Shown piece by piece: positions 1 through 5,138 of a DNA stretch of 5,139 nt. The stretch is from Candidatus Saccharimonadota bacterium (lineage in GTDB: Bacteria; Patescibacteriota; Saccharimonadia; Saccharimonadales; JAGQNJ01). Under the pieces are notes generated by a model. The model was given only the letters and a program-made list of their open reading frames with translations, made no database searches and was not told the DNA's origin. Made by a program: the position numbers and the translations under genes. Location: NCBI GenBank assembly GCA_020428115.1, contig JAGQNJ010000046.1, forward strand, positions 1 to 5,139, written 5' to 3'. Numbering within the stretch: the first letter of the stretch is position 1; every line of letters starts with the position of its first letter.

Positions 1-429
1 AAACGAACCCTAAAAGTAAAACGCTATATCCGCTACATGGATGACCTTATGTTAGTTCATGATAATAAACAGCAGCTCCATGAGTGGCAGAAGCAGATTA
101 CGAAGTTTCTACACGACGAACTGTGCCTCACCGTACACCCGCGTAAAACTCGGCTGTTCCCGGCCCACCTTGGCGTGGAGTTTGTCGGCTATGTCATCTG
201 GCGGCATAAAATCCGTGTCCGAAGCGGTAGTTTGAAACATATTAAAAAACGCTGGAAGCAGATGCTGAGGCAATACGAAAAAGGTACCCTCACCAAAGAA
301 GACTTACGGGTAGTCTTTTATTCCTGGGTCGCCCATACCAAGCACGCCAGCCCTCGTTTATCTAACAAACTTATCCGTAAACTCTACGCTCAGTACAAAG
401 AAACTACTAAGCCTGATCGTAACGCTTGA
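1..429 (+). CDS. DGR reverse transcriptase, C-terminal part (5' end outside window)
   Basis: The frame is open from base 1, so this is the 3' end of a longer gene; 142 codons are visible, ending at TGA 427-429. It starts just before the catalytic motif YMDD (visible residues 12-15), the metal-binding pair of retroelement RTs. Next come the segments that normally follow the palm in group II intron-like and DGR RTs: an HPRKTRLFPA motif (about 46-55), then GVEFVGYVI (58-66), matching the family pattern 'KT.l.p...G..FLGy.i', and a basic helical thumb-like tail rich in Lys, Arg and Trp. No maturase X domain or HNH endonuclease follows; the protein stops about 75 residues after the GVEFVGY motif. 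The neighbouring Avd and lectin-fold target genes make a DGR RT the best call over a group II intron or retron RT. Its role would be adenine-mutagenic copying of the template-repeat RNA. The 3' end overlaps avd by 23 bp, tail to tail. The Met at 37 lies inside the active site and is not the start. Confidence 0.93.
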   Translation, partial: KRTLKVKRYIRYMDDLMLVHDNKQQLHEWQKQITKFLHDELCLTVHPRKTRLFPAHLGVEFVGYVIWRHKIRVRSGSLKHIKKRWKQMLRQYEKGTLTKEDLRVVFYSWVAHTKHASPRLSNKLIRKLYAQYKETTKPDRNA

Positions 430-784
430 TCCAACCGCCGCACATTTTGCCAAGTTCCAGCAACTGCTTCATACCGTTTTCAGTTCGTTTCGCGTTAAGA
501 AAGCCAATAGTATGAGCAACTGAAAGCAGCTTACGCAGAACCTCTAACTCTACATTGAGTTCAAACAAAAGACTTGAGCGCTTAGACGGAGAACGAGCAT
601 TGCGAGCACTCACGATAAGACGTAAACAATCTAATGCACTATTACTGATCTGCTGACACATAACCATCCGTTGGTTTTTCGGAAATGTGTTGAGGATTGG
701 GAACAGCCAAGCCAGAAAGTCTACCATCTTGGTGTGAATCAGTAACTCGTCTGAGGCAGTTTTAGCAGAGGATGTTGTAGCCAT
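407..784 (-). CDS. avd: DGR accessory variability determinant (bAvd-like four-helix bundle protein)
   Basis: This 125-residue basic, all-helical protein fits the bAvd / 23S-intervening-sequence-type four-helix bundle family in size and pattern (BPP-1 Avd is about the same length). Probable helices are residues 12-32, 36-62, 69-94 and 98-121. Family-like motifs are WLFPILNTFPKNQR (26-39), ELNVELEVLRKLL (75-87) and GKMCGGWIK (112-120) near the C-terminus. In studied DGRs Avd forms a basic pentamer that binds the RT and the template RNA and is needed for mutagenic retrohoming. The ATG at 784 is chosen because the first helix (ELLIHTKMVDFLAWL) needs residues upstream of Met20. No Shine-Dalgarno sequence is visible before it, so translation may be weak or the start may differ. 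It lies 134 bp downstream of the target gene on the same strand, with no obvious terminator between, so co-transcription is plausible. It converges with the RT gene, whereas DGR avd and RT genes are usually co-directional. Confidence 0.88.
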   Translation of the reverse strand: MATTSSAKTASDELLIHTKMVDFLAWLFPILNTFPKNQRMVMCQQISNSALDCLRLIVSARNARSPSKRSSLLFELNVELEVLRKLLSVAHTIGFLNAKRTENGMKQLLELGKMCGGWIKRYDQA

Positions 785-813
785 GTATAGTCTATTTTAC
801 AAAATTTGAACCG

Positions 814-829
814 AGTGCCTAACGGCACT
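814..829 (-). other. Small hairpin between target gene and avd
   Basis: Perfect 6-bp inverted repeat AGTGCC / GGCACT around the loop TAAC (plus-strand reading). On the minus strand it comes after the larger hairpin at 836-863 and about 30 bases before the avd start. The bases that follow (CGGTTCAAATTTTG) are only weakly T-rich, so it is not a convincing terminator. It may be an RNA structure in the avd leader or part of the DGR target-site architecture. The role is inferred. Confidence 0.6.
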
Positions 830-835
830 TCCTAC

Positions 836-863
836 CCCGATGTCCCGCACGGCGGGAATCGGG
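836..863 (-). other. GC-rich hairpin downstream of the variable repeat
   Basis: Two stacked 6-bp stems, CCCGAT / ATCGGG (836-841 with 858-863) and TCCCGC / GCGGGA (843-848 with 852-857), separated by one bulged G at 842 and closed by a 3-nt loop. No T-run follows on the minus strand, so a terminator for the target gene is unlikely. In Bordetella phage BPP-1 a hairpin or cruciform just downstream of the variable repeat is needed for efficient target recognition. This hairpin sits downstream of the VR on the target strand, but at about 55 bp from the stop codon it is farther away than in BPP-1. Its role in homing is inference. Confidence 0.7.
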
Positions 864-873
864 TGGAAGAGAA

Positions 874-915
874 AAGCGATTAAGCGCTAAGCGTTCAAGT
901 GGAAAGTGTTAAGCG
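874..915 (-). repeat. Six-copy CRCTT pentamer array behind the variable repeat
   Basis: Minus-strand CRCTT (plus-strand AAGYG) occurs at 874, 882, 889, 897, 904 and 911, with starts spaced 8, 7, 8, 7 and 7 bp. Copies are four CGCTT and two CACTT, separated by 2-3 unconserved bases. The array ends 3 bp from the stop codon of the target gene and lies between the VR and the 836-863 hairpin. I do not recognise it as a known element. The regular spacing suggests a protein-binding array or a site used in homing, but that is a guess. Confidence 0.65.
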
Positions 916-918
916 TCA

Positions 919-1075
919 TTACAAAGCAGAACGGAAGCCAACGAACGGATTGGAGTCGGACGGCTCATCGGCAAGAGACAGCGTGAAAGCACCGGCCGCC
1001 GGGCCATTGAACCACACACCACCCCGAATGAACGCCACAGGAGTCGAAGACCCAGAGTCGAAACCGGAGAACAGA
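919..1075 (-). repeat. Variable repeat (VR) of the DGR, borders approximate
   Basis: On the coding strand only 12 of the 159 bases at 922-1080 are A (about 7.5%), against 13 of 60 just upstream (1081-1140). This is the footprint expected when template adenines have been replaced. The region encodes roughly residues 350-401 and includes the pattern RGGxWxNG..AGAF..L....PS..N..VGFR, known from DGR lectin-fold targets. Residues V370, F372, P375-A377, S383, A385-E387, D390, P393 and F394 sit where templates usually carry AAY codons. The 3' border is at or just past the stop codon. The 5' border is judged only from base composition, because the template repeat is not in the window. Confidence 0.75.
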
Positions 1076-2124
1076 ATGCCGAGGCCCTGGGCGATGCCCC
1101 AGTTTGCAGCAGCAGGATTCTGAATAGCCGGGTTAATGTAGCTTAGGGTTCCCCAGTTATCTGGTGTTGGCAAACCAAGACCTGTATCGAGGTTGTACTC
1201 AAATGGACTACCTGATCCACCGATGCTTGGCAAGTTGCCGCGAGTTTCAGTGGCGCTTGTCCAGTGACCGACGTTACCAACAAGATCCCAGAGCACTGAC
1301 CCGTTAGAGAGCGTCAGTGTGCGTTTTTGAGTGCCTGGTTCGCTACCGCAAGGAGTGTTAACGCCAGGAGTAACTGTTCCGTAGCAAGCCTGTGAGTCAT
1401 CTGTAGAGGCATCAAGCGGGCCATTGACACCAAAGTCATTGCTGAACGCATCGCCATCATCGTTATGACCAGAAGCTAGAACTTTACCAGCGGTACCAGG
1501 AGCGTTGCCACAACCTGAACCATCTGCGTTACACCAATTGGCAGGATTAGCCAGTACGTTATGAGCTAGTGTCATCCATTCGTTTTCTGTAAGTAAGTGC
1601 GCGCCTGGAGCAGCAGCTGCAGCGGCAGTGATAGCGTCAGTTTGCGAAATATTAACCCACGGCAGACCATTCGCCTGCGAGGTAGCCGTTCCCCCTGAGT
1701 AAATGTTGGTTGAAAAGAGTACATTATCATCGTCATCTTCAATATCCTGTGTACCAGTAACAGTTCCGCCAACGTTTCGCGCCGTGTATTTCATCACACA
1801 GAAGTCATTGGTGTTATATGCAGGATTACCTGGCACCACCACCCAGTTTGTTGGACACGTGATAGATGCTTGGCTACCGTTACTGCTTGTCTGAGAGCCA
1901 TCAGGACAGTCTGCAACACCGCCAGCGTGTGTAGCAGCTGGTGCAAGCAGTAAGGTACCGACAACACCAAATACAAGAAAGAGCGCAAAGAAACCCTGAG
2001 AAAAGGCTTTGCCGTTCTTAAGTTGATAGAGTATGAGGCCAGCCACGGCAATGATACCGAATGCAGCCGCAATAATTAGAGCTATATTGGTGCCGGTGTT
2101 GGCAAGATTACAGACCTGTTGCAT
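919..2124 (-). CDS. DGR variable (target) protein: membrane-anchored C-type-lectin/FGE-fold domain
   Basis: This 401-residue protein begins with two hydrophobic segments (about 14-35 and 44-61) linked by a short loop carrying K36 and K39. The second could be a membrane anchor or a signal peptide with possible cleavage near THA|GG (67/68). The extracytoplasmic part follows the formylglycine-generating-enzyme/sulfatase-modifying (C-type lectin) fold in order: FCVMKYTARN (108-117), LPWVNISQTDAITAA (154-168), LLTENEWMTLAHNV (177-190), LWDLVGNVGHW (278-288), IRGGVWFNG (366-374) and GFRSA at the C-terminus. The C-terminal region has no Cys after 259, so the FGE catalytic cysteines are absent and a ligand-binding role is likely. 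The last ~50 codons are strongly A-poor, as expected of a DGR variable repeat. The ATG is supported by AAGGA six bases upstream. The gene is transcribed towards avd and is separated from the upstream operon by a terminator. An acidic run (129-133) and an Ala run (167-172) look like linker or low-complexity sequence. The ligand is unknown. Confidence 0.88.
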   Translation of the reverse strand: MQQVCNLANTGTNIALIIAAAFGIIAVAGLILYQLKNGKAFSQGFFALFLVFGVVGTLLLAPAATHAGGVADCPDGSQTSSNGSQASITCPTNWVVVPGNPAYNTNDFCVMKYTARNVGGTVTGTQDIEDDDDNVLFSTNIYSGGTATSQANGLPWVNISQTDAITAAAAAAPGAHLLTENEWMTLAHNVLANPANWCNADGSGCGNAPGTAGKVLASGHNDDGDAFSNDFGVNGPLDASTDDSQACYGTVTPGVNTPCGSEPGTQKRTLTLSNGSVLWDLVGNVGHWTSATETRGNLPSIGGSGSPFEYNLDTGLGLPTPDNWGTLSYINPAIQNPAAANWGIAQGLGILFSGFDSGSSTPVAFIRGGVWFNGPAAGAFTLSLADEPSDSNPFVGFRSAL

Positions 2125-2130
2125 TGATTA

Positions 2131-2135
2131 TCCTT
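2131..2135 (-). promoter_or_regulatory. Ribosome binding site of the target gene
   Basis: AAGGA on the minus strand, six bases before the ATG at 2124, in an A-rich context. It supports that start codon. Confidence 0.75.
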
Positions 2136-2151
2136 TTTATTCTTCTACGCA

Positions 2152-2171
2152 CGCCAAAAATAGGTGTGGCG
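2152..2171 (-). other. Weak hairpin in the target-gene leader
   Basis: Inverted repeat CGCCA (2152-2156) / TGGCG (2167-2171) with a 10-nt loop, about 30 bases before the target start codon. It would lie in the 5' leader from either candidate promoter. The 5-bp stem is short and the role is unknown. Confidence 0.35.
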
Positions 2172-2184
2172 CTTGTCTTCTTGT

Positions 2185-2212
2185 GTTATAAAGTACCTTC
2201 ACGTTATGTCTC
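2185..2212 (-). promoter_or_regulatory. Candidate sigma70-type promoter of the target gene
   Basis: Minus-strand GAGACA (2207-2212, 4/6 to TTGACA), a 16-bp spacer and TATAAC (2185-2190, 5/6 to TATAAT). Transcription would start near 2178 and give a leader of about 55 bases with the AAGGA site. The match is moderate, and a second candidate lies upstream at 2268-2296. Confidence 0.45.
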
Positions 2213-2267
2213 GGTGGAGGAACCTGTGGAATATGGCTTCACAGGCGAGAAACACGCTTATGCTCCT

Positions 2268-2296
2268 ATGTTACCCCCCCCCCCGAGTTTTGGCAA
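2268..2296 (-). promoter_or_regulatory. Candidate phase-variable promoter with poly-G spacer
   Basis: Minus-strand TTGCCA (2291-2296, 5/6 to TTGACA), exactly 17 spacer bases made of AAACTC plus eleven G, then TAACAT (2268-2273, keeping the T, A and final T of TATAAT). A homopolymer between the -35 and -10 boxes is how Neisseria porA and opc switch expression, since slippage changes the spacer length. Here the 11-G state gives the optimal spacing. Transcription would start near 2261 and run into the target gene with a leader of about 138 bases. No function has been shown. Confidence 0.5.
2274..2284. repeat. 11-nt C/G homopolymer
   Basis: Uninterrupted run of 11 C on the plus strand (G on the minus strand), the longest homopolymer I see in the window; the next longest C-run noted is six. 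It lies within the spacer of the promoter candidate at 2268-2296. Length may vary between cells or be uncertain in the assembly. Confidence 0.95.
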
Positions 2297-2344
2297 GTAT
2301 TTTTCAGCTTCTTCTGGCTACTAAAGCTGTTTTATTATCAAATG

Positions 2345-2395
2345 AAAAAGAAAAAGGCTCATGTTTCCTCGCAAAATGCTATTAAACATGAGACC
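2345..2395 (-). terminator. Rho-independent terminator of the adhesin/170-aa operon
   Basis: On the minus strand, 24 bases after the stop codon at 2420, a 9-bp perfect stem pairs 2384-2392 with 2358-2366 (CTCATGTTT / AAACATGAG). It is extended by GG/CC with one bulge, has a 17-nt loop, and is followed directly by TTTTTCTTTTT (2355-2345). It separates the right-hand operon from the DGR target gene. There is no T-run in the plus direction, so it is unidirectional. Confidence 0.88.
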
Positions 2396-2419
2396 TATTC
2401 CAAGCTTTAGTATAGCGTA

Positions 2420-2932
2420 TTATTTCTTGTACTGACTGATAGCTTCGGTTACCTTACCACTGCCTTTGAGGTTCTCCCAGAACAATACTTGGTCACGATC
2501 AATAAACATTTCATCTTCAGGACCGTGTAACTCTTCACCGAGCTTCACTAATTGAGTTTCACCCTGCTTATCTTCCCCTTCTTTAGGCTGGACTGCTTGT
2601 TGTACTTGGAGATAGAAGATATCTGATATCTTTATCGTGTCATTATCTACTTTGGCGAGTTTACCAAAGTAGACTTGGCCGTTTGTAAGGAATAGGGCTT
2701 GGTATTTACCGGAGTTTACACCGACAAGATTATCCGATTTCTTGGTGTAAGTTGCATACCCACCGAGACCAAGGATGGCCACAAAGATTACTATGATCAT
2801 AGTTATAATGATGGGCTTTTTGCGATTGCTGGCTGCTCGCTGTGGTACTGGGCGAGAAGCTACTGACGCGGATTGCACTGAGGTAGCTTGTTTTGCCTGC
2901 TGTTTGGGTTGTGGTTTATATTGATCCATCAT
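2420..2932 (-). CDS. Single-pass membrane protein of unknown function, downstream of the adhesin
   Basis: This 170-residue protein has a Gln/Ser/Lys-rich N-terminus (1-39) ending in the basic cluster RKK, one strongly hydrophobic helix (about 40-61), and a C-terminal domain of about 100 residues. By the positive-inside rule that domain would lie outside the membrane. It contains YQALFLTNGQVYFGKL (77-92), a predicted beta segment ISDIFYLQVQQ (102-112), a charged linker (116-127), LVKLGEELHGPEDEM (128-142) and DRDQVLFWENLK (145-156). I recall similar 'LTNGQVYFGKL ... LHGPED ... VLFWENLK' proteins as uncharacterised in Patescibacteria genomes; this is memory, not a search. The start is well set: AAGGAG lies six bases before the first of two consecutive ATGs. 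It follows the adhesin gene by 28 bp and is followed by a terminator, so the two form an operon end. A role in anchoring or export of the adhesin is possible but unsupported. Confidence 0.8.
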   Translation of the reverse strand: MMDQYKPQPKQQAKQATSVQSASVASRPVPQRAASNRKKPIIITMIIVIFVAILGLGGYATYTKKSDNLVGVNSGKYQALFLTNGQVYFGKLAKVDNDTIKISDIFYLQVQQAVQPKEGEDKQGETQLVKLGEELHGPEDEMFIDRDQVLFWENLKGSGKVTEAISQYKK

Positions 2933-2938
2933 GTATAT

Positions 2939-2944
2939 CTCCTT
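2939..2944 (-). promoter_or_regulatory. Strong ribosome binding site of the 170-aa protein
   Basis: Perfect AAGGAG on the minus strand with spacer ATATAC before the first ATG (2932) of an ATGATG pair. It fixes the start and predicts efficient translation. Confidence 0.85.
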
Positions 2945-2960
2945 GCATTGTTTAGTTACT

Positions 2961-5138
2961 TTATCTGGCTACGAACCAATCAAACCGGCCTGAACCATCG
3001 CTAGGTGACGAAGTTTCAAAGTTCACCCTAAAACCAGTTGTTGTTTTATTGCTCACCCAACAGGGTGCCCAGATCGAGTTACAAAAAGCCGCGTAATCAG
3101 CATCGGCATGTGGGGTGCCAAAAGTAATATTCTGTGATGTCACACTCGCCGATGCTGTGACATTTTTGCCACGTACGTTACTACTGAATGTGATGAAGTT
3201 GCCATTGAATATTGCACTGTCCGTAACAGTTAGAGTCCCTTGGACTACCGCATTCTTGACCGTCAAATGACCTGAGGCATCAATTTTAGCCAATACCGTA
3301 CCAGCGGAATTTTGAGCTTGTAATAAATCTCCGGTCTGTGTGGCACTACCCTTGATAACTGATACTGGGCTAGTTGGTGTATTGCCTGCTCCGTCTACCA
3401 GTAGCGTCGTCCCTCCATTTTGCGTGCGCATCGTCCACCCAGAATAGCTCGCTAGGTCTCCCTTAAGATTAAGCTGTATATATGAACCGCCCCCGGTGCT
3501 TTGCATGATCCGTTTTGTTCCAACGATAATATATGTTCCTGTCGGGCTCAGTACAAGGTTTCCACTTGATGCTATGCCTGCATTGGCGTTTATCACTCCG
3601 TTCGATCCCACCGAAGAGAGTACTGTTCCCGTAGAGTCTCGCCACTCTTGCAAATTCCCAGTCTGACTGGCCGCTCCTTGGATGACCAATCCGACGTCGG
3701 CAGCCGTGTCATTCACCACCGCGAGCTGTCCAAGACTAGCATTTGTGCCAATGCCTATGTTGCCATCAGACCTCACCGTAAGCCTCTCTTGTTCGGCGCC
3801 ATACGCAGTGTTCGTTCTGATTGAGACATTTCCGTTAGTGTTATACAGATATAAATTGCCCCCTGCTCCTGTAGCCACTACGCCCATTCCACTGCCACTT
3901 CCTCCGTTCGCAGAGTTATTAACCTGAAAATTACCTAGTCTCGACACGATTTGCGACGACGCATCTACTACCTGAAGTTTATATAGGGGGCTGTTCGTAC
4001 CAATACCCATATTTCCCGCACTAGTAATACGCACCCTCTCAGAGAGCCCATTAAGTGTTGAGTTAGAGGCGCCCCCGGCCCCGGCCGTTGAGAATACCAG
4101 ATCCCCACCAGCGCCCGTACCCGTACCACGACCCCCGGCAAAGGTAACGTTGCCCCCCTGAATATCCGTACCCGATCCACTGGTGCCATTAATTGTATAG
4201 CCTGTCGGGGCAGCGTTGGAGACACCCTTGCCGAAGAATATGTCGTTGATACCGCCAGTACTAGCAACGATAAATTGGCCTGAAGCAGTAGATACCGCGC
4301 TGTCAGGAGATATAACTACCGAATTATTATGTAGTGACTGAGCTGTTAACCCAATCGCCACACTTCCAGTTCCTGTCGCAGATGTGCCGTTGCCAATCGC
4401 GATTGATGAATTTCCAGAGGATGCTGCATTTCTACCTAAACCAACCGCATTAGTGCCACTAGCTGCAGCTCCTATGCCCAGTGCGGTAGACCGCTGACCA
4501 GCACGAGAGTTAGCCCCTATGGCAGTACTCCCGTCGGTGCCAGTTGCCCGGGCATCGTACCCAACGGCAAGTGAGCTAGTAGCAGAAGCAACTGTAGAAG
4601 CACCGTAGCGTTCAGAATTAGTACCCGTCCCTACACTTGATATCCCACCCTGTACTAATAGCGCTCCGCCAATCGTACCGTTGCCCGAGATACTAAACCC
4701 GGCAGTCTGCGATGATGCTGTTTGATTTTGGATGTATCCATTCCCGCCGGAGTTTGCAGCGTAGCTACAGTTATTACTCGTATCGCAGACAGCGTGTCCG
4801 CCCTGCAAGAAACCAGTGGCTGTAACACTTGTGGCAGTTAGAGTACCACCGAAGGTACCGCTAGTCCCCGTTATACCCTGGAAGTTATTAGTACCCGTAA
4901 ATGTATTGATTGTATTCTTTAGAGGAACATTGCTACTGAGATAGGAGTCACCTATGGTACCAGTGTTAATGTTGTTAGCATTCTGGAAGAATGCGGCATT
5001 GTTGCCTTGGAGAGTTACTGCGTCAACATTTGTTATGTTTGCGCCGTTACCCACGAAACTATTAGCAGTCACACTGTCGGCAACCGTTTGACTACCACCA
5101 ATTGTGCTATTACCGGTAGTTGAGCTGTTACCTTGAGT
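2961..5138 (-). CDS. Large fibrous surface adhesin, C-terminal 725 residues (N-terminus outside window)
   Basis: The frame stays open to the right edge, so the GTG at 5072 is an internal valine and the gene starts beyond the window. Using visible residue numbers, the protein is Gly/Ser/Thr/Asn-rich beta-repeat sequence. A 'SFVGNGANITNVDAVTLQG' type repeat lies near 26-45, and a GYIQNQTASSQTAGFSISG motif near 134-152. About six YadA-head-like 13-16-mers of the form S.AIG..A.A.G lie at about 188-276. Two 'GNxGIGT' tail-fibre-type repeats follow at about 375 and 459. Two related 'TGxLxxxxxSxGTVLxxxxxxG' repeats lie near 491-518 and 600-627. The last ~55 residues (NITFGTPHADADYAAF ... KTTTGFRVNFET ... 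FDWFVAR) resemble an H-type lectin beta-sandwich, with a possible disulfide (C686-C693). A surface stalk with a binding tip is likely, either a cell adhesin or a phage-tail-fibre-like protein. It leads the operon with the 170-aa membrane protein. The substrate and any anchor are unknown. Confidence 0.8.
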   Translation of the reverse strand, partial: TQGNSSTTGNSTIGGSQTVADSVTANSFVGNGANITNVDAVTLQGNNAAFFQNANNINTGTIGDSYLSSNVPLKNTINTFTGTNNFQGITGTSGTFGGTLTATSVTATGFLQGGHAVCDTSNNCSYAANSGGNGYIQNQTASSQTAGFSISGNGTIGGALLVQGGISSVGTGTNSERYGASTVASATSSLAVGYDARATGTDGSTAIGANSRAGQRSTALGIGAAASGTNAVGLGRNAASSGNSSIAIGNGTSATGTGSVAIGLTAQSLHNNSVVISPDSAVSTASGQFIVASTGGINDIFFGKGVSNAAPTGYTINGTSGSGTDIQGGNVTFAGGRGTGTGAGGDLVFSTAGAGGASNSTLNGLSERVRITSAGNMGIGTNSPLYKLQVVDASSQIVSRLGNFQVNNSANGGSGSGMGVVATGAGGNLYLYNTNGNVSIRTNTAYGAEQERLTVRSDGNIGIGTNASLGQLAVVNDTAADVGLVIQGAASQTGNLQEWRDSTGTVLSSVGSNGVINANAGIASSGNLVLSPTGTYIIVGTKRIMQSTGGGSYIQLNLKGDLASYSGWTMRTQNGGTTLLVDGAGNTPTSPVSVIKGSATQTGDLLQAQNSAGTVLAKIDASGHLTVKNAVVQGTLTVTDSAIFNGNFITFSSNVRGKNVTASASVTSQNITFGTPHADADYAAFCNSIWAPCWVSNKTTTGFRVNFETSSPSDGSGRFDWFVAR

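Noticed and set aside
1..429. Group II intron maturase or retron RT
   Set aside because: No intron RNA domains V/VI or maturase X/HNH region follow the RT, and the Avd and lectin-fold target neighbours are specific to DGRs.
874..915. CRISPR-like or origin iteron array
   Set aside because: Repeats of 5 bp with 2-3 bp gaps are far too short for CRISPR, and there is no Rep gene or AT-rich unwinding region to support an origin.
919..1123. Plus-strand open frame of 74 codons (899-1123) and other antisense frames over the target gene (e.g. 1703-1894)
   Set aside because: They lie opposite a gene with clear domain motifs, show no family resemblance and have no convincing RBS.
1572..2072. Minus-strand frames of 66 and 92 codons inside the target gene
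   Set aside because: They are shifted-frame shadows of the 401-aa protein with no recognisable features. They do not suggest a frameshift, because the main frame is continuous through them.
2223..2245. Inverted repeat CCTGTG / CACAGG as an operator or terminator
   Set aside because: A 6-bp stem with an 11-nt loop, no T-tract and no regulator in view; too weak to call.
2199..2255. Possible 18-codon leader ORF (GTG 2255 to TGA 2199, minus) with AGGAG seven bases upstream
   Set aside because: The AGGAG lies at or before the predicted start of transcription from the 2268-2296 promoter, so it would probably not be in the transcript. The peptide has no attenuator-like codon bias.
2124..2324. Plus-strand peptide containing SVEEPVEYGFTG, reminiscent of the 'EDPVEY' motif of type II/IV secretion ATPases
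   Set aside because: No Walker A or other ATPase motif surrounds it, the frame overlaps promoter, poly-C and RBS signals of the opposite strand, and its Pro run comes from the homopolymer. Likely coincidence.
4305..4577. Repetitive DNA in the adhesin as tandem repeats at the DNA level
   Set aside because: The repeats are clear in protein (YadA-like 13-16-mers) but diverged in nucleotide sequence, so they are better described as domain repeats.
5070..5072. GTG as the start codon of the large adhesin
   Set aside because: The same frame continues upstream without a stop to the window edge with the same Gly/Ser/Thr/Asn-rich repeat style, and there is no RBS, so this is an internal codon.
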